Source: Sporomusaceae bacterium FL31
GTDB lineage: Bacteria > Bacillota > Negativicutes > DSM-1736 > Dendrosporobacteraceae
Direction: 5' to 3'
DNA: 64,000 bases
Assembly (NCBI GenBank): GCA_003990955.1
Contig: BIFV01000010.1
Location: forward strand, 248,001 to 312,000
The stretch's first letter is position 1. Each line of letters opens with the position of its first letter. A program made the translations under genes and the position numbers. Positions 27,412-37,836 of this stretch are shown one piece after another. A model generated the notes under the pieces. The model saw only the letters and a list, made by a program, of their open reading frames with translations, had not been told where the DNA came from and made no database searches.

Positions 27412-28059
27412 TTAAGCAGCCTCCCCTTGCGGTTCTTGTTTCCGGTACATCCACCATTGCTGCGCAATTTGAACAGTATTACTGACTACCCAATACAGTA
27501 CTAGGCCTGCAGGGAAAGTAATGCTGATATAACCAATAAATAACGGCATAAAAACCATCATCATTTTAGTTTGTTGAGTTACTTCTGTAGTTGTTTGCTT
27601 TTGTTGGATATAGGTAGTTAATGCCGATAATACAGGCAGTATGTAGGTATGATCAGCAGCAGCTAAATCATTAATCCACAAGAATTGCGGCGGTGGATTC
27701 AAATAAGTATAATCGCGGATTGCATAGAAAATACCAATCAAAATCGGCATTTGAACAATTAAAGGTAAACAGCCAGCTAAAGGATTAACGCCAGTTTCTT
27801 TATACATGGCAGTCATTTCTTTCTGCAGCTTCTCTGGATTGTCCTTATACTTCTCTTGCATTTCCTTCATTTTAGGCTGCAATTCCTGCATAGCTTTCAT
27901 GGATTTAACCTGTTTAACAGTCAATGGATAAAGAAGCAGTTTTATCACAATGGTTAAAAGAATAATCGCAGCACCATAGTTTGCTAATCCGATACTAGCA
28001 GTCAAATTATAAAAAAAAGTCAATATCGCTTGTAGGTAACCAATAAAAACATCAAACAA
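27412..28059 (-). CDS. yidC: Membrane protein insertase YidC
   Basis: A 215-residue Oxa1/YidC core with about five membrane segments and a cytoplasmic loop rich in K/Q/E after the first (KQVKSMKAMQELQPKMKEMQ). It inserts proteins into the inner membrane. It lacks the lipobox typical of Bacillus SpoIIIJ. The start is a TTG at 28059 with only a weak GGGA upstream. Its partner jag follows directly. Confidence 0.92.
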   Translation of the reverse strand: MFDVFIGYLQAILTFFYNLTASIGLANYGAAIILLTIVIKLLLYPLTVKQVKSMKAMQELQPKMKEMQEKYKDNPEKLQKEMTAMYKETGVNPLAGCLPLIVQMPILIGIFYAIRDYTYLNPPPQFLWINDLAAADHTYILPVLSALTTYIQQKQTTTEVTQQTKMMMVFMPLFIGYISITFPAGLVLYWVVSNTVQIAQQWWMYRKQEPQGEAA

Positions 28060-28110
28060 AATCCCACATCCTTAACTATGTAATATCACTTGTACCACTA
28101 AAATCCAAGC

Positions 28111-28140
28111 ATCAGTATTTATAAAACAGCAAATACTGAT
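28111..28140. other. Hairpin between yidD and yidC
   Basis: A 10-bp perfect inverted repeat (28111-28120 and 28131-28140) lies in the 92-base gap between the yidD stop and the yidC start. No T-run follows directly on the minus strand, so it is more likely a processing or stability hairpin than a terminator. Confidence 0.4.
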
Positions 28141-28151
28141 TTTATACTATA

Positions 28152-28358
28152 TTAAATAGGATCATAGCCGCCTGGGTGAAAAGGATGACAGCGCAAAATA
28201 CGCCGAATCGCTAAATATAACCCCCGCCAGACCCCATATTTCTCAAGCGCAAGTAATGCATACTCCGAGCAGGTTGGCACAAAACGACAAGTAGGCGGTT
28301 TCAATGGTGAAATAAAAATCCGGTAAAACTTAATCAGTAACACCAAAATTGTTTTCAT
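28152..28358 (-). CDS. yidD: Membrane protein insertion efficiency factor YidD
   Basis: A 68-residue YidD with the family core [24 protein letters not shown] and the late GGYDP. It aids YidC-dependent insertion. The gene occupies its conserved place between rnpA (16 bases upstream) and yidC. Confidence 0.95.
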   Translation of the reverse strand: MKTILVLLIKFYRIFISPLKPPTCRFVPTCSEYALLALEKYGVWRGLYLAIRRILRCHPFHPGGYDPI

Positions 28359-28374
28359 AATCTAAATCGCCTAC

Positions 28375-28719
28375 TCAACTTAAAATACGGGCCTTACTAC
28401 ACAAATCCAAAAAAGCCCTGGCAACGGTTTTATACCGTGATTTAACCATGGCTTGTCGGCCTACCAATATTAAATCAACATCAGCACTTAACTTATGTTG
28501 GTTTAAACGGTATGCCTCCCTTAACAGCCGTTTTACTCGATTACGAATAACGGCGTTCCCTAGCCTCTTACCGGCGGCAAATCCGATTTTACGATTAGCG
28601 CCATCATTAGGAAGTACATAAAGTACCATTGCTTTATTGGCATAAGACTTGCCGGACCGATAAACAGCTTGGAAACTATTATTTTTGCGCAGAATTCCCT
28701 GCTTTGACAACTTATACAT
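28375..28719 (-). CDS. rnpA: Ribonuclease P protein component
   Basis: A 114-residue RnpA with the family signature KRLGNAVIRNRVKRLLREAYR near residue 55. It is the protein cofactor of RNase P. Start choice: ATG 28719 gives the usual N-terminus; a GTG directly before it (28722) is better spaced from AGGA and may be used instead. A small hairpin with a T-run separates it from rpmH. Confidence 0.93.
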   Translation of the reverse strand: MYKLSKQGILRKNNSFQAVYRSGKSYANKAMVLYVLPNDGANRKIGFAAGKRLGNAVIRNRVKRLLREAYRLNQHKLSADVDLILVGRQAMVKSRYKTVARAFLDLCSKARILS

Positions 28720-28742
28720 CACAGTAATCATCCTAGCATATG

Positions 28743-28769
28743 GAAAAAATAGGCCACTTAAAGCGGCCT
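28743..28769 (-). terminator. Intercistronic terminator/attenuator between rpmH and rnpA
   Basis: A 7-bp stem with one G-U pair (AGGCCGC, 28769-28763, with GTGGCCT, 28757-28751) is followed on the minus strand by ATTTTTTCC. It starts one base past the rpmH stop and could reduce rnpA expression relative to rpmH. Confidence 0.6.
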
Positions 28770-28770
28770 A

Positions 28771-28905
28771 CTAAGCAGATAATTTTTTTCTGCCTCTAGC
28801 ACGTCTTCTTTTGAGAACAAGACGACCACCTTTGGTTTTCATGCGCTCACGAAATCCGTGCGTTCTTTTCTTCCACAATGTATTTGGTTGATAAGTACGT
28901 TTCAT
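28771..28905 (-). CDS. rpmH: 50S ribosomal protein L34
   Basis: A 44-residue L34 beginning [18 protein letters not shown] and rich in K/R, exactly the family size. A strong AAGGAGGTG ribosome site precedes the ATG at 28905. It marks the left border of the origin, as in most bacteria. Confidence 0.97.
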   Translation of the reverse strand: MKRTYQPNTLWKKRTHGFRERMKTKGGRLVLKRRRARGRKKLSA

Positions 28906-29404
28906 CTATCATAACACCTCCTTGCTAAAAAGACGGAAACCACGTGTCAAAATCATCAATTTTAACTATAAAAATTATAGACTAGCTGGCTCTCAGTGTC
29001 AAGAAAATTGCACAAGACCCGTGAATAACTATGTGGATAAATATTGTAATTAATTGGCACATCTAATAAAAATATGTTGATAACTTCCCTAGCTTTTGCT
29101 AATATAATTCTTGAAAGTTATCCACATTTACAAAATTACGCAAGTTTTATATACATAAAATAACGTGTTATTAACAAAACACTGTATTTATACACAGACT
29201 TATCCACAGTAGTGAATAAGTCCTAAATATCAGGAAATACAAGACTGCGGAATACTTTGATTGGCCGCTGTTGTATTTTTTTTTCGTCTATTTTACCTGT
29301 TTTTGTAAAAAGTTATTAACAGTTGTTGATATTTTTGTGGATAAGTTATGTAGATGTTTATAAATTTTGTTGATATTTGCGCTAAATAGAAAGGATTGAC
29401 ATTA
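28906..29404. other. oriC segment 1 (rpmH-dnaA): DnaA-box cluster
   Basis: Four perfect DnaA boxes are present: TGTGGATAA at 29033-29041 and 29336-29344, and TTATCCACA at 29118-29126 and 29200-29208. Near-matches lie at 29076-29084 (TGTTGATAA), 29168-29176 and 29313-29321 (TTATTAACA), and 29188-29196 (TTATACACA). The segment is very AT-rich and contains no gene. The last perfect box lies 60 bases before the dnaA start and may also mediate autoregulation. Confidence 0.93.
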
Positions 29405-30904
29405 ATGGACGATATTCGGTTAACGGCAATTTGGGAGCAAGTATTGAAAAGATTAGAGCAGGATTTATCAAAATTGGTATTTGATACTTGGATCAAACCA
29501 ACCATTCCTCTATCTATGGATGAACATATTTTCGAAATTGGTACTCCTAAGCAAATCATGAAGGAATGGCTTGAATCCCGCTACATGTCAGTCATCATTA
29601 ATGCTGTCCAGGTTGTCACTCAACGTCCATTAACAATAAAAATAACTAATTTAAATTTAGAAGTTGATTCGGCTGAAACACCTGTAATGCAAGAGACTCC
29701 CCAATATATTCCTCAAGATAAAGTTTCTATTCCTACCACCAATTATACCCATAATCCTACTATTTTTAATACACCGCCTGCTGCTCCACCCATACAAAAT
29801 AATCCAGCCTATTCACCTACACAATTAATTCCAAAAAATAACGAAGCAGATAACAGACAAATAATTTCACCAGAAGAATCGCTGGCATTAAATCCTAAAT
29901 ATATTTTTGAAACTTTTGTTATCGGAAATTCCAATCGCTTTGCTCATGCTGCTTCATTAGCCGTAGCTGAAGCTCCAGCGCAAGTTTATAATCCATTTTT
30001 TATTTATGGCGGTGTTGGCCTTGGAAAAACTCATTTAATGCATGCCATTGGCCACCGTATTTTAAAAAATCATCCTGGTCTCAAAGTCGTTTATATTTCC
30101 AGTGAAAAATTCACGAATGAACTAATCAATTCCATTCGTGATGGTAACCCTGAAAGTTTCCGGCAAAAGTACCGTAATATTGACGTCCTGCTTGTGGATG
30201 ATATTCAATTTTTATCAAAAAAAGAACATACACAAGAAGAGTTTTTCCACACTTTCAACACCCTTCATGAGGCCAATAAACAAATTATCATTTCCAGTGA
30301 CCGGCCGCCTCGTGAAATTCAGACTCTTGAAGATCGCTTGAGATCCCGTTTTGAGTGGGGATTGATCACCGATATTCAGGCACCAGACCTTGAAACACGT
30401 ATCGCCATTTTGCGAAAAAAAGCAATGCTGGAAAACTTAAATGTTCATAATGACGTGATGGTTTATATCGCCAGCCGGATTGATAACAATATTCGCGAAC
30501 TTGAAGGCGCCTTAATCAGAGTCATGGCTTATGCATCCTTAACCAAACAAACCATTGATATTGATTTGGCAACAGAAGCCCTCAAAGATATCTTTCCAAA
30601 TGGCCGTCCAAAACAAATCACCATGGAACTCATTCAGGATGTCGTTGCCTCGTTCTTTAAAATTAAGATGGACGAGCTATTAGCCAAAAAACGTACCCGC
30701 AATGTTGCATTTCCCCGCCAGATTGCCATGTATTTATGCCGCGAGCTAACAGATACCTCTTTGCCGAGAATCGGCGAAATGTTTGGCGGCCGCGATCATA
30801 CAACAGTTATCCACGCTCACGATAAAATAACCCGTGAACGTAATGAAGATACAAAACTCAATAATACAATTAAAGAACTTGTTAAGAGAATTGAAAGTCT
30901 TTAG
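29405..30904 (+). CDS. dnaA: Chromosomal replication initiator protein DnaA
   Basis: A 499-residue DnaA. Domain I is about 1-85, a variable proline- and asparagine-rich domain II about 95-160, the AAA+ domain III has Walker [10 protein letters not shown] near residue 202 and Walker B VDDIQFL, and the C-terminal domain IV has the box-reading motif [10 protein letters not shown]. The ATG at 29405 is chosen because AAGGA lies nine bases upstream. It initiates replication at the flanking box clusters. Confidence 0.97.
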   Translation: MDDIRLTAIWEQVLKRLEQDLSKLVFDTWIKPTIPLSMDEHIFEIGTPKQIMKEWLESRYMSVIINAVQVVTQRPLTIKITNLNLEVDSAETPVMQETPQYIPQDKVSIPTTNYTHNPTIFNTPPAAPPIQNNPAYSPTQLIPKNNEADNRQIISPEESLALNPKYIFETFVIGNSNRFAHAASLAVAEAPAQVYNPFFIYGGVGLGKTHLMHAIGHRILKNHPGLKVVYISSEKFTNELINSIRDGNPESFRQKYRNIDVLLVDDIQFLSKKEHTQEEFFHTFNTLHEANKQIIISSDRPPREIQTLEDRLRSRFEWGLITDIQAPDLETRIAILRKKAMLENLNVHNDVMVYIASRIDNNIRELEGALIRVMAYASLTKQTIDIDLATEALKDIFPNGRPKQITMELIQDVVASFFKIKMDELLAKKRTRNVAFPRQIAMYLCRELTDTSLPRIGEMFGGRDHTTVIHAHDKITRERNEDTKLNNTIKELVKRIESL

Positions 30905-31151
30905 TGTATAACTCTGTTTATAACCTTACGATTAAACTGTAGATTAACTGTTAGTAACTTTTATACAGGTTTTCCCTGTTAATATGTTGATAAGTGCTAT
31001 AATATTTATCTACATATTATTAACAGTCACTCTGTGGATTCGACAAGGGCTCAGCAAATTTATACACATATCTACAGGGCCTACTACTAATACGACTATT
31101 TTACTATTATATGTATCATTCAGTAATAATATGACAGCGGAGGGAAATTTA
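30905..31151. other. oriC segment 2 (dnaA-dnaN): DnaA boxes and DnaA-trio unwinding element
   Basis: Near-consensus boxes include TGTTGATAA at 30985-30993, TTATACACA at 31060-31068 and an overlapping ATATCTACA at 31068-31076. A short GGGC cluster follows, then a run of triplets CTA-CTA-CTA-ATA-CGA-CTA from 31081, and then AT-rich DNA. This box / GC / trio / AT order matches the basal unwinding element described for Bacillus, so strand opening probably starts here. Confidence 0.8.
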
Positions 31152-32261
31152 ATGAAAATTACGTGCACTAAAGAACTGCTTAGTCATGCCGTACAAATTG
31201 TTCAAAAAGCTGTAGCAACAAAAGCGCAAATGCCAATTTTAACAGGGATCTATATGACAGCAGCCGACAATATTCTAGAGCTGCAGGCTACTGATTATGA
31301 AATTGGCGTAAGTTGTAAAATAGAAGCCGAAGTTGAAGAGCCTGGATCAGTCGTTCTTTCGGGACGATACTTTCAGGAAGTTGTTCGCAAACTCCCTGGT
31401 GATCGTATTGAAATTTCATCCAACAATGAAGACCGAACCATTAAAATAACTTCGAATTTCGCCCAATTTAATTTATTATGCTTACCAGCAGAAGAATTCC
31501 CGGTATTAAAACCTCTTGCCGGTGATACTGTTTTTCAAATTAGAGATAATATCTTAAGAGAACTGATCAAAAAGACGGTGTTTGCCTGCGCCAATGATGA
31601 AGCCAGACCAATCTTTACTGGTGGTTTGTTAGAAGTCAACAATCATGACGTAACCATGGTTGCTACCAACACACACCGTTTGGCATTGAAGAAAGATATG
31701 ATTGATCGTTTTGATGGAAACATAAAAATGATTATTCCTGCCAAAATTCTTAATGAGTTAGCCAGGGTCATGGTATCTGACGTTCCATCCAATGTAACCA
31801 TTAGTTGTCAACGCAATCAGATTGGTTTTGCATTTGATAATGTTTATATTCTGTCACGATTAATTGAGGGGCAATTCCCTGATTACAATCGAGTTATTCC
31901 ACCTAATTTTGCTACAACAGTAACCATTAATACCGATCAATTTCTTGATGCAGTCGAGCGTGTCTCATTACTAGCTAGAGATGGCGAGTACAATGTCATT
32001 AAATTATCTTTCCGCAATAATTCAGTCATTATCACATCCAATAATCCTGATATTGGTAAAGCTGAGGAAAACGTTAATGCCAGTATTGACGGAAATGAGC
32101 TCGATATCGCATTTAACGCCAAATATGTTACCGATATTCTTAAAAATATCAGCAGCGATCAGCTGACATTTTCCTTAAATACTCCGCTTAGCCCAGCCAG
32201 CGTTAAACCTCTTGATGACCCAAATTATACCTATATTATTACTCCTGTACGGACAAACTAA
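31152..32261 (+). CDS. dnaN: DNA polymerase III beta sliding clamp
   Basis: A 369-residue DnaN, normal length. It has three repeated clamp domains starting MKITCTKELLSHAVQIV and the usual C-terminal peptide-binding edge ending YIITPVRTN. The ATG at 31152 is chosen from the GGAGGG site at 31139-31144; an upstream in-frame extension runs through the origin and is not coding. It tethers polymerase III to DNA. Confidence 0.97.
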   Translation: MKITCTKELLSHAVQIVQKAVATKAQMPILTGIYMTAADNILELQATDYEIGVSCKIEAEVEEPGSVVLSGRYFQEVVRKLPGDRIEISSNNEDRTIKITSNFAQFNLLCLPAEEFPVLKPLAGDTVFQIRDNILRELIKKTVFACANDEARPIFTGGLLEVNNHDVTMVATNTHRLALKKDMIDRFDGNIKMIIPAKILNELARVMVSDVPSNVTISCQRNQIGFAFDNVYILSRLIEGQFPDYNRVIPPNFATTVTINTDQFLDAVERVSLLARDGEYNVIKLSFRNNSVIITSNNPDIGKAEENVNASIDGNELDIAFNAKYVTDILKNISSDQLTFSLNTPLSPASVKPLDDPNYTYIITPVRTN

Positions 32262-32270
32262 GATGAAATC

Positions 32271-32300
32271 AGCATGATTAAGCTAGTGCTTAATCATGCT
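32271..32300 (+). other. Intercistronic hairpin between dnaN and yaaA
   Basis: A perfect 13-bp stem (32271-32283 with 32288-32300, 4-base loop) lies between the dnaN stop and the yaaA ribosome site. It has no T-run, so it may be a processing or stability element instead of a terminator. Confidence 0.6.
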
Positions 32301-32323
32301 GTACTGTAAACGGAGGGCACTAA

Positions 32324-32539
32324 ATGGAAAAAATATCCATAAACACTCCTCAAATTAACTTAGATCAATTGCTAAAATGGGCTGGTATTGTTGAGAGTGG
32401 CGGCCAAGTAAAATTAATGATTGATGAAGGATTAATTCAACTCAACAATGTATTAGTTACTGAGCGGCGTAAAAAAGTCCATCCGGGTGATGTGGTTAAC
32501 ATTGAGGGCTTGGGAATATGGCAAGTAACCACAGGGTAA
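32324..32539 (+). CDS. yaaA: S4-domain RNA-binding protein YaaA
   Basis: A 71-residue S4-like protein of the YaaA family with LDQLLKWAGIVESGGQVKLMI near residue 14 and a PGDVV segment near residue 54. A strong CGGAGGG site precedes the ATG. The gene always sits between dnaN and recF in Firmicutes; it probably binds ribosomal RNA, inferred from the domain. Confidence 0.92.
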   Translation: MEKISINTPQINLDQLLKWAGIVESGGQVKLMIDEGLIQLNNVLVTERRKKVHPGDVVNIEGLGIWQVTTG

Positions 32540-32543
32540 TATT

Positions 32544-33638
32544 ATGCGAGTAAATCAAATTACTTTACGTAACTATAGAAATTATGTAAACATATCACTA
32601 AGTTTTACACAAAATATCAATATCTTTTTAGGTCAAAATGCTCAAGGAAAAACGAATATTCTTGAGGCTATTTACTATGGTGCAATGGGGCGTTCACACC
32701 GCACCAATATCGACACTGAATTGATTCGCTGGCAGCAGCCAGGTGGCAGTATCCAAATTGGATTTACTCGATTAGATATTGAAAATAATCTTAATTTTCG
32801 TTTTTCAATGCTTAAAAATAAGGAAATCATCTATAATAGCTATCCAATCAAGCCGCGGGAGCTTGTTGGAGCTTTAAATGTTGTCTTATTTTCGCCAGAA
32901 GATTTATTATTAATCAAAGGAGCGCCTGCTGGCCGCAGGCGCTTCCTTGATACTGAAATATCACAGGCAAATCCGCCTTATTATCGCCAGCTGCTGCAAT
33001 ACAACCGGATTATTTCGCAACGAAATACATTATTAAAAAAAATTCGTGAACGAAAAGCAAAAGCTGATTTACTAGATTCCTGGGATGAGCAGCTTGCTGT
33101 TTTAGCTGCCAGTTTGGTGCAAAAACGCCAGGACGCCGTTAAGAAATTAGCTATGCTAGCGAATTTAATGCATCGCAAAATAACTGATAATAAAGAAAAC
33201 TTACTTTTGAGCTATCAGACAGTCGGTATTGAGCTGCCTGCCCAAAATCATGCTGACAGTTATCGCAAGCAGCTTTGTAATCTGCGTGATATTGATATTA
33301 TTCGCGGCAGTACAGGCGTTGGTCCGCATCGTGATGATCTTGTATTAACCGTAAATGGAGTAAATTTGCGGACTTTTGGCTCACAAGGTCAGCAGCGTAC
33401 AGGAGTATTAGCCCTGAAATTGGCTGAACTGGAATTTATAAAGTCTGAAACTGGTGAATATCCTGTGTTACTGCTAGATGATGTTATGAGTGAGCTTGAT
33501 GAAAACCGCCGAGAGCAATTGCTGACTTTTATTAAAGATCGGGTTCAGACTTTTATTACTGCTACTGATGATAAGTTTTTCCCAGATTGGAAACCGGGAA
33601 AATATTATACCGTCACAGCAGGTCATGTCACGGAGTGA
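32544..33638 (+). CDS. recF: DNA replication and repair protein RecF
   Basis: A 364-residue RecF, an SMC-like ABC ATPase. Walker A is GQNAQGKTN near residue 30; the signature region FGSQGQQRT and Walker B LLLDDVMSELD follow near 280-315. It helps load RecA at gapped DNA through RecOR. The ATG is four bases past the yaaA stop. Confidence 0.97.
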   Translation: MRVNQITLRNYRNYVNISLSFTQNINIFLGQNAQGKTNILEAIYYGAMGRSHRTNIDTELIRWQQPGGSIQIGFTRLDIENNLNFRFSMLKNKEIIYNSYPIKPRELVGALNVVLFSPEDLLLIKGAPAGRRRFLDTEISQANPPYYRQLLQYNRIISQRNTLLKKIRERKAKADLLDSWDEQLAVLAASLVQKRQDAVKKLAMLANLMHRKITDNKENLLLSYQTVGIELPAQNHADSYRKQLCNLRDIDIIRGSTGVGPHRDDLVLTVNGVNLRTFGSQGQQRTGVLALKLAELEFIKSETGEYPVLLLDDVMSELDENRREQLLTFIKDRVQTFITATDDKFFPDWKPGKYYTVTAGHVTE

Positions 33639-33643
33639 TTTAT

Positions 33644-34498
33644 ATGAAACAGCTACGCGAAATACTACCCAATACTTTAAAAAATCTCGGCATTATTAAA
33701 AAATATAATATTGAATGGGCACTGCTTAATTGGCCTAAAATTGTTGGTGAAGAGATTGCTGCTCATGCTGCTCCTACCTCGGTACAGCGTGGTATAATGG
33801 TTGTAGCTGTGAATAATTCAGTATGGTGTCACCATTTATCCACAATGAAAGAAGAAATGATTCACAAGCTGAATGCATTTATTGGCGAAAAACAGATTAT
33901 AGATATTCGCTTTCAAGCAGGATATTTGCGAAAATACCAGAATAATGAACAAGATGAGGAAAATTTCGAGACAATCAATCAGAAATTAAGAATGATCAAG
34001 CTCGATGATATTGAGTTAAAGCAAGCTGCTGTATTAGCCAATCAAACAACAGAAGATAGTTTGCAAAAAAAAGTGCTGCGAATTGTGAAAAAACATTTGG
34101 CCTTTAAAAAGCTGAAAAAATTAAATAATTGGCATCAATGTGCTCAGTGTGATAGTTTATGCCCTAGTGAGGCAATCTATTGTACAGTATGTGCAATAGA
34201 AAATCGTGAAAACATATTAAGTAATATTCGTCAATTACTTACAGAAGCACCATGGCTTACCTATGCCGAATTAAGTAAATATGCAGAATGTACTCCACAA
34301 GAGTTTATCAGTGCAAAGACAACGTTAATTATGTTATTTACCAACGAGATTAATAATGGTAAAAATGATCATGTAAAACTTCTCACTCTGGCTATGCTAA
34401 CATCAGGAGCAAAACCAGAAGAAGTCAATGAAACGCTAATTAAAAAAACTCTGGACAAGTTCGGGAGGAAAAGTTATGTTTCTACACCTCGGCTCTGA
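33644..34498 (+). CDS. DUF721/DciA-like protein with zinc ribbon
   Basis: A 284-residue protein. The first ~90 residues fit DUF721, the family that includes the helicase loader DciA (pattern WPKIVGEEIAAHAAPTSVQRGIMVVAV). The middle holds C-x2-C and C-x2-C pairs (C166, C169, C180, C183, plus C173) that form a probable zinc ribbon, a part absent from minimal DciA proteins. The C-terminal ~100 residues are unassigned and helical. The ATG at 33644 is five bases after the recF stop. Position in the dnaA-recF-gyrB cluster supports a replication role, by inference. Confidence 0.8.
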   Translation: MKQLREILPNTLKNLGIIKKYNIEWALLNWPKIVGEEIAAHAAPTSVQRGIMVVAVNNSVWCHHLSTMKEEMIHKLNAFIGEKQIIDIRFQAGYLRKYQNNEQDEENFETINQKLRMIKLDDIELKQAAVLANQTTEDSLQKKVLRIVKKHLAFKKLKKLNNWHQCAQCDSLCPSEAIYCTVCAIENRENILSNIRQLLTEAPWLTYAELSKYAECTPQEFISAKTTLIMLFTNEINNGKNDHVKLLTLAMLTSGAKPEEVNETLIKKTLDKFGRKSYVSTPRL

Positions 34499-34733
34499 TA
34501 CGGTTGTCGCGCTTAGAGATGTGATTGCTATCAATGATTTAAAATCTTTTCGCTCAGGTATTAATAAGGATTTTATTAAAAATATGCGTGAGAAAAAGCT
34601 TGTTGTTGATATTTCGTCCGATAATGCTAAGAGTTTTATTGTAACCGATAAGAAAATATTTTTATCGGCTATATCATCGCTGACATTAAAAAAGCGGGCC
34701 GGAACTTTGTTATACGGTGAGGATGATGATTAG
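34476..34733 (+). CDS. remB: Extracellular-matrix regulator-like protein RemB (DUF370)
   Basis: An 85-residue DUF370 protein of the RemB/YaaB type, starting MFLHLGSDTVVALRDVIAI. In Bacillus the equivalent gene lies between recF and gyrB and acts as a regulator of biofilm genes. The start overlaps the preceding gene by 23 bases and has GGGAGG upstream. Confidence 0.88.
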   Translation: MFLHLGSDTVVALRDVIAINDLKSFRSGINKDFIKNMREKKLVVDISSDNAKSFIVTDKKIFLSAISSLTLKKRAGTLLYGEDDD

Positions 34734-34741
34734 CCATTTAA

Positions 34742-36691
<1,950 letters not shown>

Positions 36692-36715
36692 TTAATTTTT
36701 ATTAAACTAATAGTG

Positions 36716-36752
36716 AATGCCCTAGTTAGTACTACTAACTAGGGCATTTTTT
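36716..36752 (+). terminator. Terminator after gyrB
   Basis: A 14-bp perfect stem (36716-36729 with 36735-36748, 5-base loop) runs into a T-run. Confidence 0.93.
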
Positions 36753-36761
36753 AATAAACAG

Positions 36762-36790
36762 TTGACTTCCCGTAATTTATTTGCTATCTT
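36762..36790 (+). promoter_or_regulatory. Promoter of the small membrane peptide gene
   Basis: TTGACT (36762-36767) and TATCTT (36785-36790) are separated by 17 bases. The start would be near 36797, giving a ~45-base leader. Confidence 0.65.
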
Positions 36791-36840
36791 TTGCAGTATG
36801 TATCTTAATGCAATAAATAAACTGCGCGGAGGTATAGTCT

Positions 36841-36912
36841 ATGAGTGATGCAGTAAAAGGCTTTTTGATTTTCTTAGTTTGTATTGTGCTTACCATTATA
36901 GCCAGCTTCTAA
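36841..36912 (+). CDS. Small single-span membrane peptide (23 residues)
   Basis: The ORF encodes 23 residues: a short polar start (MSDAVKG) followed by an uninterrupted hydrophobic run of about 16 residues containing one Cys, ending ...IASF. A GCGGAGG ribosome site lies eight bases before the ATG. It has its own promoter (36762-36790), sits just past the gyrB terminator, and has its own terminator at 36919-36960, so it is a complete monocistronic unit. Its function is unknown. Short one-helix proteins of this kind often modulate membrane enzymes or act in sporulation, which is only analogy. Confidence 0.7.
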   Translation: MSDAVKGFLIFLVCIVLTIIASF

Positions 36913-36918
36913 AATACT

Positions 36919-36964
36919 AACACCTGAATGTACTGGAGTCCCAGATACACTCAGGTGTTTTAAC
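36919..36964. terminator. Terminator after the small membrane peptide gene
   Basis: A long hairpin (36919-36936 with 36941-36960; one mismatch) lies between the peptide gene and the convergent PAS-like gene. It ends in T-rich sequence on the plus strand. Confidence 0.8.
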
Positions 36965-36965
36965 T

Positions 36966-37394
36966 CTAAAGTAATCGTTTTGTAAACTGTAGAAGTTCTT
37001 CCTGTAATACTTTTTGATTGATTTCACCACTGAAGCTGTCAATGGCATTCAGAAAATCAGTTTTATTGGTTACATCTTTGATGAGCTCAAGAACATACTT
37101 GTTATTTTCATAAATAATCGGCAAAGCCGTTACCATATATATTTTTTCGCCAGCAACTTCTATCTTAACAAAAGTCGAGTTTTCAGCAGCGGCTTTCTGA
37201 GAGATGCAGTTTTTACAAGAACCGCCATTTTTCCAGAATGCATAGCAAGCGTCTATATCGCATTTTTGATGCTCTTGTTCATTTAATGCATGTAGTGATA
37301 GTACTTTTTTTTCAAAAGGATCTAAAACTCTAACGCAATCATAATATTTTCGTAAAATTGGTAACTTGGTTACAATTGTTGAAATGTCATACAT
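36966..37394 (-). CDS. PAS-like cysteine-containing sensory protein
   Basis: A 142-residue protein resembling the PAS-like N-terminal unit found before GGDEF or kinase domains: LPILRKYYDCVRVLDPFEKKV, then cysteines in CDIDACYAFWKNGGSCKNC, then a beta-rich core. No output domain is present, so it would act alone or with a partner. The cysteines might bind a metal or respond to redox. Its exact family is uncertain. Confidence 0.65.
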   Translation of the reverse strand: MYDISTIVTKLPILRKYYDCVRVLDPFEKKVLSLHALNEQEHQKCDIDACYAFWKNGGSCKNCISQKAAAENSTFVKIEVAGEKIYMVTALPIIYENNKYVLELIKDVTNKTDFLNAIDSFSGEINQKVLQEELLQFTKRLL

Positions 37395-37635
37395 TGCATT
37401 GATCTCCTTTACATAAATACTAACTTTTTATTTTCTATAAAGGGTTTAGCCGCTCTTGGCTCTCTAATGGTTAAAGAGTATAAAAGCGGCTATCTTTCTT
37501 AATAATTTATATATAAATGCGTATCGTAGAATCTATTTATGCTTATAGAATGGCCAGCTAATATATACTATGAGCTGTTTCAATATTATGTTACCATAGG
37601 TCAAAAAAATAAATACAAAATTACATAAAAAGTAC

Positions 37636-37664
37636 TTGACGAAATGCATTTTTTTTATTAAAAT
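37636..37664 (+). promoter_or_regulatory. Promoter of tRNA-Pro
   Basis: TTGACG (37636-37641) and TAAAAT (37659-37664) are 17 bases apart, 31 bases before the tRNA. Confidence 0.65.
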
Positions 37665-37695
37665 ATATTATGTTGACGAAATGAAATATCAACAA

Positions 37696-37772
37696 CGGGG
37701 CGTGGCTCAGTTTGGTAGAGTACCTGGCTTGGGACCAGGGGGTCGCAGGTTCGAATCCTGCCGCTCCGACCA
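37696..37772 (+). tRNA. tRNA-Pro (UGG anticodon)
   Basis: A complete 77-base cloverleaf: acceptor CGGGGCG/CGCTCCG (one G-U pair), D arm GCTC...GAGT, anticodon stem CCTGG/CCAGG with loop CTTGGGA giving anticodon TGG, T arm GCAGG-TTCGAAT-CCTGC, and encoded CCA at the 3' end. Confidence 0.97.
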
Positions 37773-37783
37773 TTTAAAAAATT

Positions 37784-37810
37784 AACCTTCCTTTTCAGGA
37801 AGGTTTTTTG
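37784..37810 (+). terminator. Terminator after tRNA-Pro
   Basis: An 8-bp perfect stem (37784-37791 with 37798-37805) is followed by a T-run. Confidence 0.85.
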
Positions 37811-37836
37811 TTTTTTCTATTGATCTTGCTAAGTTT

